A stretch of 64,000 nt of DNA from the NCBI RefSeq assembly GCF_041260155.1, contig NW_027248284.1, positions 223,479 through 287,478 on the forward strand, read 5' to 3'. This stretch comes from Ptychodera flava. Lineage: Eukaryota; Hemichordata; Enteropneusta; Ptychoderidae. Within the stretch, counting starts at the first letter, position 1. Every line of letters begins with the position of its first letter. A program made the position numbers and the translations under genes. This document shows, one piece after another, positions 40,487-49,273 of this stretch. The notes under the pieces are model-generated. The model did not search any database. It was not told the DNA's origin and saw only the letters and a list, made by a program, of their open reading frames with translations.

Positions 40487-41044
40487 ATGGCAACCTGTGA
40501 CCTTACACCGAGCCAGTGTCAGCAAGGATGGCGCAAATGTTATTCAGCGAGGGTCGAGAAGCCCTATTACTTCAATATCAAAACCAATGAAAGCCGATGG
40601 TCAATGCCTGGTGTCCCAGAAGGTTTTGATGGGCCTGCAGCCAGTACCCCTGGCAACCACAGTCCCACTCTTCCTGAGCCTGCCCAAGAACCACCATCAA
40701 CACCCCTTCTGTTCGATTCTCAAAGTACAGATGTGACAGATAGCCAGCCGCAACTGTACTCCCAAGTGCACTCCAGACCCATCACCAGTGATGTCAACAC
40801 TCAAACAGGTGAGAAGGAGTTTCGATTTCAACTTTCTTCAATGGACACATCTGCTAGGCTTGTTAGTGTAAAGATGTACAAGGGAAGTGCCTATGTTGGA
40901 ATTCGTGAGTTCTTTAAGCAAGAGAAGACTGGACAGTTGATACCAACCAAGAAAGGTATTACATTAAGACTGGATGAATGGTGTCAGTTAAAATGTATCA
41001 TAGGGAGAGTTGATGATGCTGTCCAGATGCTGACCTGTAGTTAA
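40487..41044 (+). CDS. WW domain - PC4 (ssDNA-binding) protein, unspliced form
   Basis: 185 aa starting at the first ATG (cagctATGG). Residues 14-41 form a WW domain (GWRKCYSARVEKPYYFN, second Trp at 38, Pro at 41) of the type seen in PCIF1, whose WW domain binds the phosphorylated Pol II tail. A Pro/Ser/Gln-rich linker follows. Residues 112-181 match the PC4/p15 coactivator fold (YKGSAYVGIREFF, TKKGITLRLDEWCQLK, DDAVQ). The stop comes right at the end of the PC4 fold. PC4 proteins bind ssDNA, so a replication (SSB) or transcription role for the protein-primed polymerase is plausible; that is inference. The PC4 part lies wholly in a possible intron, 40809-41059 (see the alternative form). It is the only + strand gene of the element. 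Confidence 0.8.
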   Translation: MATCDLTPSQCQQGWRKCYSARVEKPYYFNIKTNESRWSMPGVPEGFDGPAASTPGNHSPTLPEPAQEPPSTPLLFDSQSTDVTDSQPQLYSQVHSRPITSDVNTQTGEKEFRFQLSSMDTSARLVSVKMYKGSAYVGIREFFKQEKTGQLIPTKKGITLRLDEWCQLKCIIGRVDDAVQMLTCS

Positions 41045-41059
41045 TTCATTCTATTCCAG

Positions 41060-41754
41060 AGTTCACTCCACCCCCCATCCCCAACGACCTGGATAGGAAA
41101 GTGGCACGCAAGCTGGTGAAATACATCTATGCGAAATTTATCTCACAGGAAGTTGATAAACTCGTGAGTGAAAACTGTGAGGGATGTCAACATGACTATC
41201 TGTCCCAGAGGGAACACGAGTGTCTACATTATGGTTGCACACCTGCTGGACAGAGGGAAGTGATTTCCAAATACTTTGGAGCTGCTGCTGAACGGATCGA
41301 CATGTCTGCAGTGGAAAGATCTGTCCAGGAAGTTGCAGAGATCTGTAACCTCCAAATGGACTTTGGATTGATTGACCTTGACGAATTGCTGCACTTACTG
41401 TGTTATCGATGGGCCGACGATCCAGAGGGATGCTTTGAAGCCTTGATGGACAATATTACTGTGTACGGAATGGTCTCTGCAATGACATTATCGAGTCCAT
41501 GTGTGCAACAAATGGATCTTCTAGTTGTTAGGATTTCGGCAATGTTTTCAATTGTATCAGTCAACGTTCAAAGTTATTTGCCACACCTTTTGCTGGAGTT
41601 GCTATTTTTGATGTTCTCTTTTTTTTTTTTGAAAGGTTACGCATGCAATGAATTACTTGAAGTTTCTTCTCGGACTTTCTTCAGGAGTACAAGAACAGTA
41701 TGGGACACTTACAACTTGTTGTATTCTATTTCATGTTTGTGTTATAAGTTTTGA
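41060..41754 (+). CDS. alternative 3' exon: Cys/His-rich C-terminal domain of the WW gene
   Basis: An open frame in a different phase from the PC4 frame. It has no ATG near its 5' end but is preceded by a 3' splice site (ttctattccAG at 41050-41059). The donor CAG|GTGAGA at 40809 would join the WW exon to it in frame, removing exactly the PC4 segment (251 bp). The encoded region begins FTPPPIPNDLDRKVARKLVK and has a Cys/His cluster, ENCEGCQHDYLSQREHEC, that could bind zinc. I do not know a name for this block. The last part (after about 41490) becomes hydrophobic and low in complexity and may be a further intron or non-coding. AATAAA follows at 41764. Confidence 0.55.
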
Positions 41755-41763
41755 ATTTAAGAA

Positions 41764-41948
41764 AATAAAATGTGCTGTTAAGACTTAAAGAGGAAAAACT
41801 TGTCAGTCTACAGTCTTTGAGTGAGAGAAAGAGAAGTGTGGATGATTAATTTTGTTTAACTGCCCCTTATCCCAATCCGCTATACCCACCCTTGGAAAAA
41901 TGATACACACTGGTAATGTTTTCAATGGAACAACTTGTCAAGTTTATT
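41764..41948. terminator. facing poly(A) signals of convergent Polinton transcripts
   Basis: AATAAA on + (41764-41769) ends the WW gene. TTTATT at 41943-41948 is AATAAA on -, 68 bp past the protease stop. Together they define the convergence point of the two transcription units. Confidence 0.55.
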
Positions 41949-42015
41949 TGAATGTTAACACCAGTGCAAATATACAAAGAACAGCTAACTTGCAATGAAA
42001 AGTGAACGATAAATT

Positions 42016-42509
42016 CTAACGCTTCTTTAAAAAGTCAACATCATAAACGTCAAAATCAACACCTGTCAGTTTTTCGATAAAATCATTGACAAGAAAGTCA
42101 TGAAAGTCAAATCTTCAGTGAATTGCTTCACAATGTCGGCATGGACCATCCCCGGCACCGATGCAGCAGATAATAGAGAACGTACTGTCCACACACAGAA
42201 GAAAGGGGTCCTTGGAGTCTCTGCCTGTTATAGATCCAGTCAAGAGAATTTCTTTTCAGGAATGTCTCGAAAGGTGTCTTGATGGGTGGACGTCCATAGG
42301 AATCGAAATATTCGCCATTATTGCTATCCACAAAGTAGAAAGCAACCCAATGTTTCCTGGTTTGGTGCTGGGGTCCACATTGGCAACAAAAGCAGCTGGA
42401 TATGATTTCAGTCTTGTCTTGGGCAAGTTGTCAGAGGCCATCACCCAACAAAAGAAGATGCTGCGTACCTGTCCCCAGTCAAGATCTCCCTGAGCTCTAA
42501 GGTGTCCAT
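42016..42509 (-). CDS. adenain-like maturation cysteine protease (frameshifted)
   Basis: About 160 codons spread over several frames. Adenovirus-type protease signatures are visible: N-terminal MDTLELREILTG, a SDNLPKTRLKSYPAAFVAN segment, the catalytic His in HWVAFYFVDS, the acidic residue in EYFDSYGRPP, the Gln/Cys pair in LQGPLSSVCGQYVLYYLL, and the C-terminal DFHDFLVNDFIEKLTG. Capsid proteins are its expected substrates. Four single-base shifts, each at a short run of identical bases, lie near 42445, 42354, 42151 and 42110, so the frame is not open as it stands. Its start lies 35 bp below the major capsid stop, consistent with late gene packing. Confidence 0.82.
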
Positions 42510-42543
42510 GCTTTTCTTATTCGGAGTGTTGAAGGACACGTAT

Positions 42544-43874
42544 TCAAAAGTCAAACAGGATGTTGCGATCTCTGTCAATTTCGATCACGTTGTCTAGCTC
42601 GCCATACACAAGTAAATTCACAGTATTTGGCAGGGCTTGTCTGAACTGCAGTTCTATGCCAAGGTTGCCCTCTTTGATCAGGTTCAAATGCCCTCCGTCA
42701 GCAGACAAGTCCGGTGTGAGATCAAAGGCAAACAGTGTGTATCCGTTGTCGTATTCATAGCGATTGATATCGATGCCTTCATCCCGACCCATTTGTTAGT
42801 TCCAGTAAAGAGGGAGTAGTAGGCCATAAGGAACGATTGACCGCCGGCCCTGGTGAAGTCCATCTTCAGAGGTTTGCTTGGAATTTGTTTTCCGCCGACA
42901 TTGAGGACGAGTGATGTCATGTCATAATGTTGAAGTTGAAAGGGTTCTTCTTGTATGAACCATTGAAGGCATTGTTGTCCACCAGACCCAAGACCACACG
43001 TTTAGGTAGCTGTCCCAAAAAGATGTGATCTTTGTTGAAGGACATTGTACCTCCAGAAATGGACAGAACTTTCATCACACAACGATGTATGGGATACTTG
43101 GATGGTCCCTGCTTTAAAGCTTCTGCATGGCCCCAGCTGTACCGATGGACTGAGTTTAATTTTTCTGACCAGTACTGTAGCTTCTGTGACCACTGCTTTG
43201 AAGTTTGGATTTTCTGCAGAGCTCACAAGAGAGAAGGCATTCTTGCTTCTGTTGAGTTTGAGACGTAATTCAACACCATTCATTAGATACTTGGGCTGAA
43301 AGAAGAGATCGGAATGGATGGGTCCAACCATATCGACAACTTGACTGCCAGATGTGAAGGCATATCTGCTTTTCAGTCCCTTGTTTGCTTCCCCACCTTC
43401 TTTAGTAGGGTCCACTTCGTCCATTTTCAAGTGATAGTCCTTGAAGAATAGGGCAGCAGCAATATGGGTGCCTTTGGCTTCCTTCCCATAATTTAACAAC
43501 GTCTCCATCATCGCTCGGTATGGGTAAGTAGGGGAGGGGTTGGATATCATTTTGCCATTGAGGTGTACATCGACTTGACTGAACAGTGAATGGAGCCACA
43601 GATTGACAGGTCCCACTGCTGCATCTGCACCCAGGTTACTAGCATCAGCTTTTGTGATCTTAGCCTTGATCAGAAGGAGTGTTGAGGACAAATCTATGTA
43701 GTCTTCCCCCGAGCCCGAAATCACAAATTCTATGGGTCCCGATTCCACAATGTGTGTCAGGGGATGCACTTCTTCCCATTGTCCCTCTTCCACACTGGTC
43801 TGAGTTGGAGGAACTGTGAACAAGTCAAGTTCACTCTTTGTACATTCGCAGGAGTGTTCATGAAGAAATGCCAT
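42544..43874 (-). CDS. major capsid protein, double jelly roll (frameshifted)
   Basis: Hexon-like Polinton capsid protein, in databases often labelled F54H12.2-like. The start at MAFLHEHSCECTKSELDLF (43874) is preferred over upstream non-ATG codons. Recognisable blocks are VPPTQTSVEEG, GPIEFVISGSGEDYIDLS, LWLHSLFSQVDVHLNG, then GQLPKRVVLGLVDNNAFNGS, and C-terminal FDLTPDLSADGGHLNLI with LVYGELDNVIEID. The length of about 440 codons fits the family. Apparent single-base shifts lie near 43070, 42936 and 42794. The start codon is one base after the stop of the preceding small basic protein. Confidence 0.9.
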
Positions 43875-43875
43875 G

Positions 43876-44303
43876 TTAGTCAAAAATGTCAAGAGATCTT
43901 CTCTGTCGCTTTGCTTTGGAGGAAATGACTCTTCTGCGTGGCGCTCTGCGTTTTATACCACCACCGCCACCAGGGGAGAAAAACTGTTTCAAACCCCTTC
44001 CTGCCATTAGGTCTTTTCCAGCTTTTACCAGTCGCCTTTTGGCAGAATGCTTCACGTTACGTCCACTGAGTGCATCACCTGCAATATTGAGTCCTGTTTT
44101 TAACACCTGTCTCCCTAGGACTTTGGCTCCTTGTTTCAGCAGCGGTGTGTGGCTGCACGGAAAAGACCTCCCAACAGACCGCCTAAGCCATATCCTCGCT
44201 GCACAGCTGCTCCCTGGAACGATGCTCCATTTCCCACCTGATCCACATAAAACTTCCTGTATGTGGCTGGGTTGCTTTCATAGATTTTACGTCTATAAGG
44301 CAT
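43876..44303 (-). CDS. small basic pVI/pX-like virion protein (frameshifted)
   Basis: It begins MPYRRKIYESNPATYRKFYV and has a glycine-rich hydrophobic segment GYGLGGLLGGLFRAAT that could be membrane-active. After one frame change (near 44150) it continues with KTGLNIAGDALSGRNVKHSA and a very basic tail (KRRAPRRR, KAKRQRR). Position between penton and hexon, basicity and the hydrophobic patch resemble adenovirus core or cement proteins. Similar small proteins are conserved in Polintons. The function is inferred from position and composition. Confidence 0.65.
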
Positions 44304-44311
44304 GGTTCAGG

Positions 44312-45046
44312 CTACAACAGTGTAGGGCGTCGCTTTCTGAAGGCTAGTGTCACGATCACTTTCCCACTCTGGAATGGTACTCTCTGACCAGTGTCGTCTC
44401 TTATGTAGACCTCTACTGTATCAAATTCACGATTTCTCAGGGGAAGAAAGTATGGAGTGTGAAAGGTGTGGTTGATCATCTGTCCGTGGACCCTTCCACA
44501 TTTTCTATTCTCAACAGTGGTGCAAAGGTGTCTCCAACCAACTGGTCGTCCACAAGATCGCAATACACATAGAGAGAAGAGAGGTTTCGAACACTGAATA
44601 TGAAGGGGGCATCACTCTTCTGCCGTAATATGGTATTGGGATAAAATCCCATGATTTCAGCCAAACCTGGAAGAAAGTGGAGACTGGTACCCTCACTCAC
44701 ATCAGCGGTTACTTTCCTGGACACTGTGTCGAAAGTCAATAGGACATCATCGGGTAAACCTCGCTCTCTCAGAGTAGTCAGTATACTTCCAAAATCATCA
44801 TAGTAACCTGCAGGTATTTTGACAAGTGTTTTCTATGGTCCTGATCATCATACACAAGGAAGTTTCTGCCCTCGACCACGTTGTACCAAGAGAAAGGGTA
44901 ATGTATTTCCGTCAAGGCCACTTCCCAATTACCCTGGAGGGAAACGTGCTTTGGTAATTTCACAGTGTAGCCTGTCACTTTATTGTCTGGAAAACTTCCA
45001 TGGATGCGTTGCTAGGTAATGTCATGAAGAAGGGGTGTTCAGCCAT
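44312..45046 (-). CDS. penton-like minor capsid protein (frameshifted)
   Basis: Single-jelly-roll minor capsid protein of Polintons/adintoviruses. The start MAEHPFFMTLPSNASMEVF (45046) is followed by TVKLPKHVSLQGNWEVALTE and IHYPFSWYNV, then LSSLYVYCDLVDDQLVGDT and FAPLLRIENVEG, and ends FDTVEVYIRDDTGQRVPF, VIVTLAFRKRR. These blocks are in the family order. The length is about 245 codons. Shifts lie near 44993, 44818 and 44495. It sits directly between integrase and the pVI-like gene. Confidence 0.82.
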
Positions 45047-45094
45047 GGTGACTGTTACTTTCCAAGTGTGGTGCTTGGCCAGAGTACGTCCATG

Positions 45095-46187
45095 TTATAC
45101 CTTTGCTAGATCCGTCACCCAGCTGTTAAACTTGTCAGGCCAACCGTACCACTTGACCAAGTATTCTTTCTTTCCCCTTCTCTTTCTGGTCTTGAGTATT
45201 TTTTCCACCCTAAAGACATCATCATCTTTCTTAACCACTCTTTGCAGTTCTTGCTCATAGAATGTCCCTTCCAACACTTCACCATCGTAATCTTTCAACT
45301 TGTACAAGGGTGGTCGATCATGGATCCGTCCGGATATGGTGAAGACTTCTTCAGTCCAATTTGGAAGGTAGCCCTTTTTGAACATTCGTCTGGCTTTGCT
45401 GATTCTCACTTGCTCACCAATGTCGTATTTGAATTTGATTGTTTTGGAGTCAAAATCACTGTACAGTGTGTCCCACACTTCTTTTTCATTGTCTCGTTCA
45501 CAGAAGCAGGTTTTCTCTTGATGCTGCGGTTGCCAGGTGTTGTTGTAGGAGTGCATCAATTGAGGAAGTATGGATATGTAGTTCAGGGTGTTGGTTCTGG
45601 TGAAAGTATTTCCACATTTTAGTCTTCAGTGTGCGGTTGAAACGCTCAACCACAGATGCTTTTGTTTCATTTCCAGTGGTGAAGAAATGAACGCCTTCAT
45701 TCTTCAGTAATTTTTGAAATATGTGGTTGACAAACTCTTTACCTTGGTCTGTTTGCAGTTTTTCTGGTTTTCGTCCACTTTTAAAAATCTGTTGGAAGGC
45801 TGACACTAAGGTAGTTCCACGTTTATCTTTCAAAGGAATGGCCCAGGCATACTTGGACAGGATGTCAATACATGTTAGGATGTATCGGTATCCTCTGTTG
45901 TATTTTGCCAGTGAACTCAAATCAGCCAGATCAGCTTGCCACTGCTGATCTATACCCCCAACAATTACTCTAGCCCTTGGAAACCTCCACCGCACAGGCT
46001 TGTGCAGTGTGTAAGTGTCTTGACGTTGCATCCATTCCCTCACTTGCTGACGGGTTATTTTCACCCCCTTTTCTCTTGCAGCACGGTAAACAGCATCGAT
46101 TCCTCCAAAACTTGCGGAATGACCTGGATCGTAAAATACCTCGCTGAGATGTTGATCCAACTCCGTCGATTTGGTCGCATGTTTCAT
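45095..46187 (-). CDS. Polinton integrase with C-terminal chromodomain (one frameshift)
   Basis: Retrovirus-type DDE integrase that joins element ends to host DNA. Start MKHATKSTELDQHLSEVFY at 46187. The catalytic acids are visible in order: D in QQWQADLADLSSL, D in EKLQTDQGKEF, E in ETKASVVERFNRT. After a frame change near 45608 come the SH3-like region (DIGEQVRISKARRMF) and a chromodomain (VEKILKTRKRRGKKEYLVKW with WPDKFNSWV). Chromodomains in integrases target modified histones. It overlaps no neighbour; the penton gene starts 48 bp beyond its stop. Confidence 0.92.
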
Positions 46188-46330
46188 GTTTGATGACGAT
46201 GGACCCAGAACAGCAGGCACACAGACACCTTACACGTTTGAGAACATCATTTACAGAAAGAGAAGGGGGACAACACTCCATGACCGCAACCTCCTGTAAA
46301 ATGACCGGCGGCAGAACGGGCCTTGTTGTT

Positions 46331-47134
46331 TTAAAAGTCGATCCAACTCTTTGGACGATGCCGAGGTCTTCTTGCTGTTGAAATGACAGGAGGCGCCTTC
46401 TTCGTTTTGGTAGACGGCTGTTCACTGAACATTTCAGGTTCACCATCACTGACGTCCATGTGAAGTAATCCTTTGGATTTCTTCAAAGACTGGATCCAGT
46501 TCCATCTGTCTCTGTTTCCTACCAGATCTTGTGGAATGTTCATGGTAGACAATACCTGTGCAAACTGTTGCCATCCCCTGGGAGTGAAAGTTTTCCTTCG
46601 ACGTAAAACATCATTGACAAGATCTACCATGTGGGTGCCTGGCACAGGACTACCATCGTACACCAGTTCCCCTTTCTCGTTCCAGTCAATTAGATCGTTC
46701 TGTTTAACTTTCTGCAAGAGTAGTTTTGCTTTTTTCTTCATAGATTTTGGTACACTTTCGATGACATCCAACTCTACCCCATGTGCTGGCTTTCCATCAT
46801 CAACCCTTTCCCCTTCCGTGCTCAGGTTTAATGAAGACATGGAAGAAGAAGTTGCAGCCGAAGCATCGGTTTTCATCTCAGATGGAACGATGCTGATTTT
46901 CACAGGTTCCTTCCTTTTGTCGACAAAAGCCCTGTACTGCTGAAGAGTCTGTTGGTATAGCTTAGCTTTTTCATCATCAGCTATATCTGTTCTTTCTAAG
47001 ATCTGTTGCATCTCCTGGTCTAACGAGGACAATACCTTGGTGACAGGATTTGTTGTCTGATTCTGCTGTAGTTGTATTGTATCGAGTAATTCCTGTGGCA
47101 CAAGTGCCATCTTCTTGGCGTGTTCCATGGGCAT
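46331..47134 (-). CDS. conserved Polinton late ORF, function unknown
   Basis: 267 aa, intact. The ATG at 47134 sits in a perfect Kozak context (gccaccATGc) and is preferred to an upstream GTG. The N-terminal third is helical (LDQEMQQILERTDIADDEKA), the middle is Ser/acidic and disordered, and then comes a folded-looking block (LIDWNEKGELVYDGSPVPG, FTPRGWQQFAQVL, NRDRWNWIQ). The C-terminus is basic and Pro-rich. Proteins of this layout recur between the ATPase and integrase of Polintons; I cannot assign a biochemical role. It lies 8 bp after the preceding 113-aa ORF and was probably co-expressed with it. Confidence 0.7.
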   Translation of the reverse strand: MPMEHAKKMALVPQELLDTIQLQQNQTTNPVTKVLSSLDQEMQQILERTDIADDEKAKLYQQTLQQYRAFVDKRKEPVKISIVPSEMKTDASAATSSSMSSLNLSTEGERVDDGKPAHGVELDVIESVPKSMKKKAKLLLQKVKQNDLIDWNEKGELVYDGSPVPGTHMVDLVNDVLRRRKTFTPRGWQQFAQVLSTMNIPQDLVGNRDRWNWIQSLKKSKGLLHMDVSDGEPEMFSEQPSTKTKKAPPVISTARRPRHRPKSWIDF

Positions 47135-47142
47135 GGTGGCCG

Positions 47143-47484
47143 TCACTTAAACAGGAGACTTCCAAGCACGGAGAGGACAGGTCCCAAAACAGCAGAGAGG
47201 AATCCACCTTTCTGGACCAGTATTTTCTTCTTCTTGGATGTTTTAACCTTTCTATCTGTCAGCGTGCGAAGTTGATGTTTGTATTTGCTCAGTTTCTTCT
47301 TTTGACTCGCTGTCAGTGGAACACTGCCCCTCAGGATATTCAAACAACACTCGCAAAGACAGCGAACAAGTTCGTTACTAGCTCCTTCAATAACTCCCCT
47401 CTGTTGCTTTGGATTGCCTCTGGCTAACACAGACAGAAAGTGGGCATGCTTTCTCATTCGCTGAGACATGATGAATGATGACAT
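47143..47484 (-). CDS. small basic Polinton ORF with C-terminal hydrophobic segment
   Basis: 113 aa, intact. MSSFIMSQRMRKHAHFL is followed by a Cys-rich helix (LVRCLCECCLNILRG), a lysine-rich stretch (SQKKKLSKYKHQLRTL; TSKKKKIL) and a hydrophobic end, GGFLSAVLGPVLSVLGSLLF. This could insert in a membrane or capsid interior, like adenovirus pX/mu or pVI peptides; that parallel is inference. It is placed between ATPase (stop 47505) and the 267-aa ORF. Confidence 0.65.
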   Translation of the reverse strand: MSSFIMSQRMRKHAHFLSVLARGNPKQQRGVIEGASNELVRCLCECCLNILRGSVPLTASQKKKLSKYKHQLRTLTDRKVKTSKKKKILVQKGGFLSAVLGPVLSVLGSLLFK

Positions 47485-47504
47485 TTCTCTCAGTCATATC
47501 TGTT

Positions 47505-48146
47505 TTATGTTTTTCTGACATAAACGAAGGTAGTCTCTCCAGGGAAAATGTGGGAACGCAGACGAAGGACTTCGGGTGCATTGGGTTTCAGGTCAATAAG
47601 AAGGTAGCCATAGGGTTCTCGGGTAGCATCCAGAAAGGCTTCCTGAATAAAACGCGTGTTTCCAGGATACATTTGCTTGGCCAGGTGTGTGATTTGTGAT
47701 CCATCTCTCGGATTTTTGAATAGGACCAGATAATGTGAATTTAAACTCATGGTTCGGGTCTCCCTACCTTGATGAAATAAATTTTGCAAGATGAGCATCA
47801 CAGACAGATTGCGATGGTGAGAACCCTTGGTGAAAAGATTGGTAATCCTCTTGTCATTGCCAGTTTCAGACATCAGATCATCAAGAATTAATAAATTGGA
47901 TTGACGAGGGGAGAACATATTGTCCAAGTCTTCAGGAATGCCTTCGACAAAATGAATGCTTGGAATCTGCGCAGTGAGTTCTGCATAGGCAGATTGGTAT
48001 TCACCGTAACACCAGACAATGTGTTCTGGAGAAGGAAAAATCATGGCTTCCCGTTCCTTGAGCAGTCGCTTCACAAATTCTGTTTTGCCTGATTGTGTTG
48101 GTCCACATATGAGAGCAGTGAATGGATGTTGAAGTCTGACGTCCAT
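47505..48146 (-). CDS. FtsK/HerA-type genome-packaging ATPase
   Basis: 213 aa, intact, starting MDVRLQHPFTALICG. Walker A GPTQSGKT lies about 15 residues in. Walker B is NLLILDDLM; downstream are the HHRNLSVMLILQNLF and NSHYLVLFKNPRD sensor regions, followed by a C-terminal FLDATREPYGYLLIDLK block. It belongs to the A32/Polinton packaging ATPase group, which pumps DNA into the capsid. The frame is also open upstream to a GTG at 48203, overlapping the zinc-finger ORF. No frame break is seen. Confidence 0.92.
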   Translation of the reverse strand: MDVRLQHPFTALICGPTQSGKTEFVKRLLKEREAMIFPSPEHIVWCYGEYQSAYAELTAQIPSIHFVEGIPEDLDNMFSPRQSNLLILDDLMSETGNDKRITNLFTKGSHHRNLSVMLILQNLFHQGRETRTMSLNSHYLVLFKNPRDGSQITHLAKQMYPGNTRFIQEAFLDATREPYGYLLIDLKPNAPEVLRLRSHIFPGETTFVYVRKT

Positions 48147-48361
48147 GCTTGAATGGGTTGATGTTGTTCGGACAAAATGTGAATTATTCGAATCAGCTGG
48201 CACATCAACTGATGGGAATCAGATTGCCTGGCTACTTTCAACAATCTGCGTCTTTCCACTTTGTCTTCGATGTTATGCACTTGTGTGAGATGGTTTGCCA
48301 ATCTGACAAGGTGCTTTGCATGACAGCCAGGGTAAGGACAGTTCTTTCGAACTCGAGGCAT
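48071..48361 (-). CDS. small C2H2 zinc-finger protein overlapping the ATPase
   Basis: 96 aa, starting MPRVRKNCPYPGCHAKHLV. One C2H2 finger (C-x4-C...H-x4-H: CPYPGC, LANHLTQVH) is followed by a basic helix (KVERRRLLKVAR). The last 40 residues are read out of frame through the ATPase start. The real product may therefore end earlier, or the finger may once have been the N-terminus of the ATPase, joined by a lost base. A single finger followed by RR-LLK is a recurrent small Polinton ORF. Confidence 0.6.
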   Translation of the reverse strand: MPRVRKNCPYPGCHAKHLVRLANHLTQVHNIEDKVERRRLLKVARQSDSHQLMCQLIRIIHILSEQHQPIQAWTSDFNIHSLLSYVDQHNQAKQNL

Positions 48362-48399
48362 GGCACATCAAGTCAGCCTGTCAGCTCTTCAGTCTGACT

Positions 48400-49119
48400 G
48401 CTTAGGTATTCCTTTTCAGTCAATTTCACTGTTTGGATCAACTTTATAGTGATATGAGACGGGCTTCCTTTTGAAAAATTTATCATAGATTATGTATGGC
48501 AACACACATAAATACAGGAAGAACATTGGATTTGAAAAGTCCCGATTATTGATGATCAACTTCAACAGTGTTTGCAGAATGAGACCCATCACATCAAATG
48601 AATGTCAGACTGAAAACATCACAAACTTATACAGGAAAATAATTTCATTGGGTGATCTCATTTCTTGACAGCAGGAGGGCAAAAGGGGCAGGGGCCCGTG
48701 GGGCAAAGGGGCCTTCAAAAGTTTCTTGCGGGAACATATCAAATGAAAGGGTGAACCTTTCAGTGGTGAGCAGAACTCCTTTAAGGTGGCCCCTGGGGCA
48801 GCGGGGCCTACTTTTTTGGCCTTTGGGACAAAGGGGCCACACATACACACTGACTCATTTGCCAACACATTCATACACAAACACCAGCAAATAAATTAAG
48901 ACAAGCCACTGATCCATTTCAAATGAACAAGTTGACTTTGGTTTAATACATCAAACTTTTAACAAGATTTCGAACAGCAGTTCCTTCCAAAGACAATAAA
49001 TTTAATATCTCATGAGAATATCCAATCCAAAACTGTTAGGCCGTCACACTGCTTTTAGATATAATTAAACGCTGCTTCTTTTTTTTTAAATCAGTTTTAA
49101 ACAAATGTAGAATGACTTG

Positions 49120-49163
<44 letters not shown>

Positions 49164-49273
49164 CGAGAGATGAAAACAAACAAAGTTGTCACAGTGACTG
49201 TATTTGTCACGAAACAGATCGATTATAACTCTAACAATGCGGTTTGGATTCCAAACAGTCAGTCACTATTACA
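48400..49273. other. non-coding gap between polymerase and late genes
   Basis: No coding sequence. It contains a dispersed-looking G/C-skewed repeat in inverted arrangement (aaaggggcaggggcccgtgg at 48680; ggggcagcggggcc and gggacaaaggggcc at 48790-48840). It also holds a pure T tract of about 44 bp at 49119-49163 and the 3' flank of the polymerase gene. Probably a later insertion plus 3'UTR. Confidence 0.5.

Noticed and set aside
41101..41754. Treating the Cys/His-rich frame as an independent gene
   Set aside because: It has no ATG at its 5' end, and a splice acceptor leads into it in the phase of the WW exon, so it is better seen as an alternative 3' exon.
45721..47427. Long + strand frames opposite the integrase, 267-aa ORF and ATPase
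   Set aside because: They are antisense shadows of clearly recognised - strand genes and show no domain of their own.
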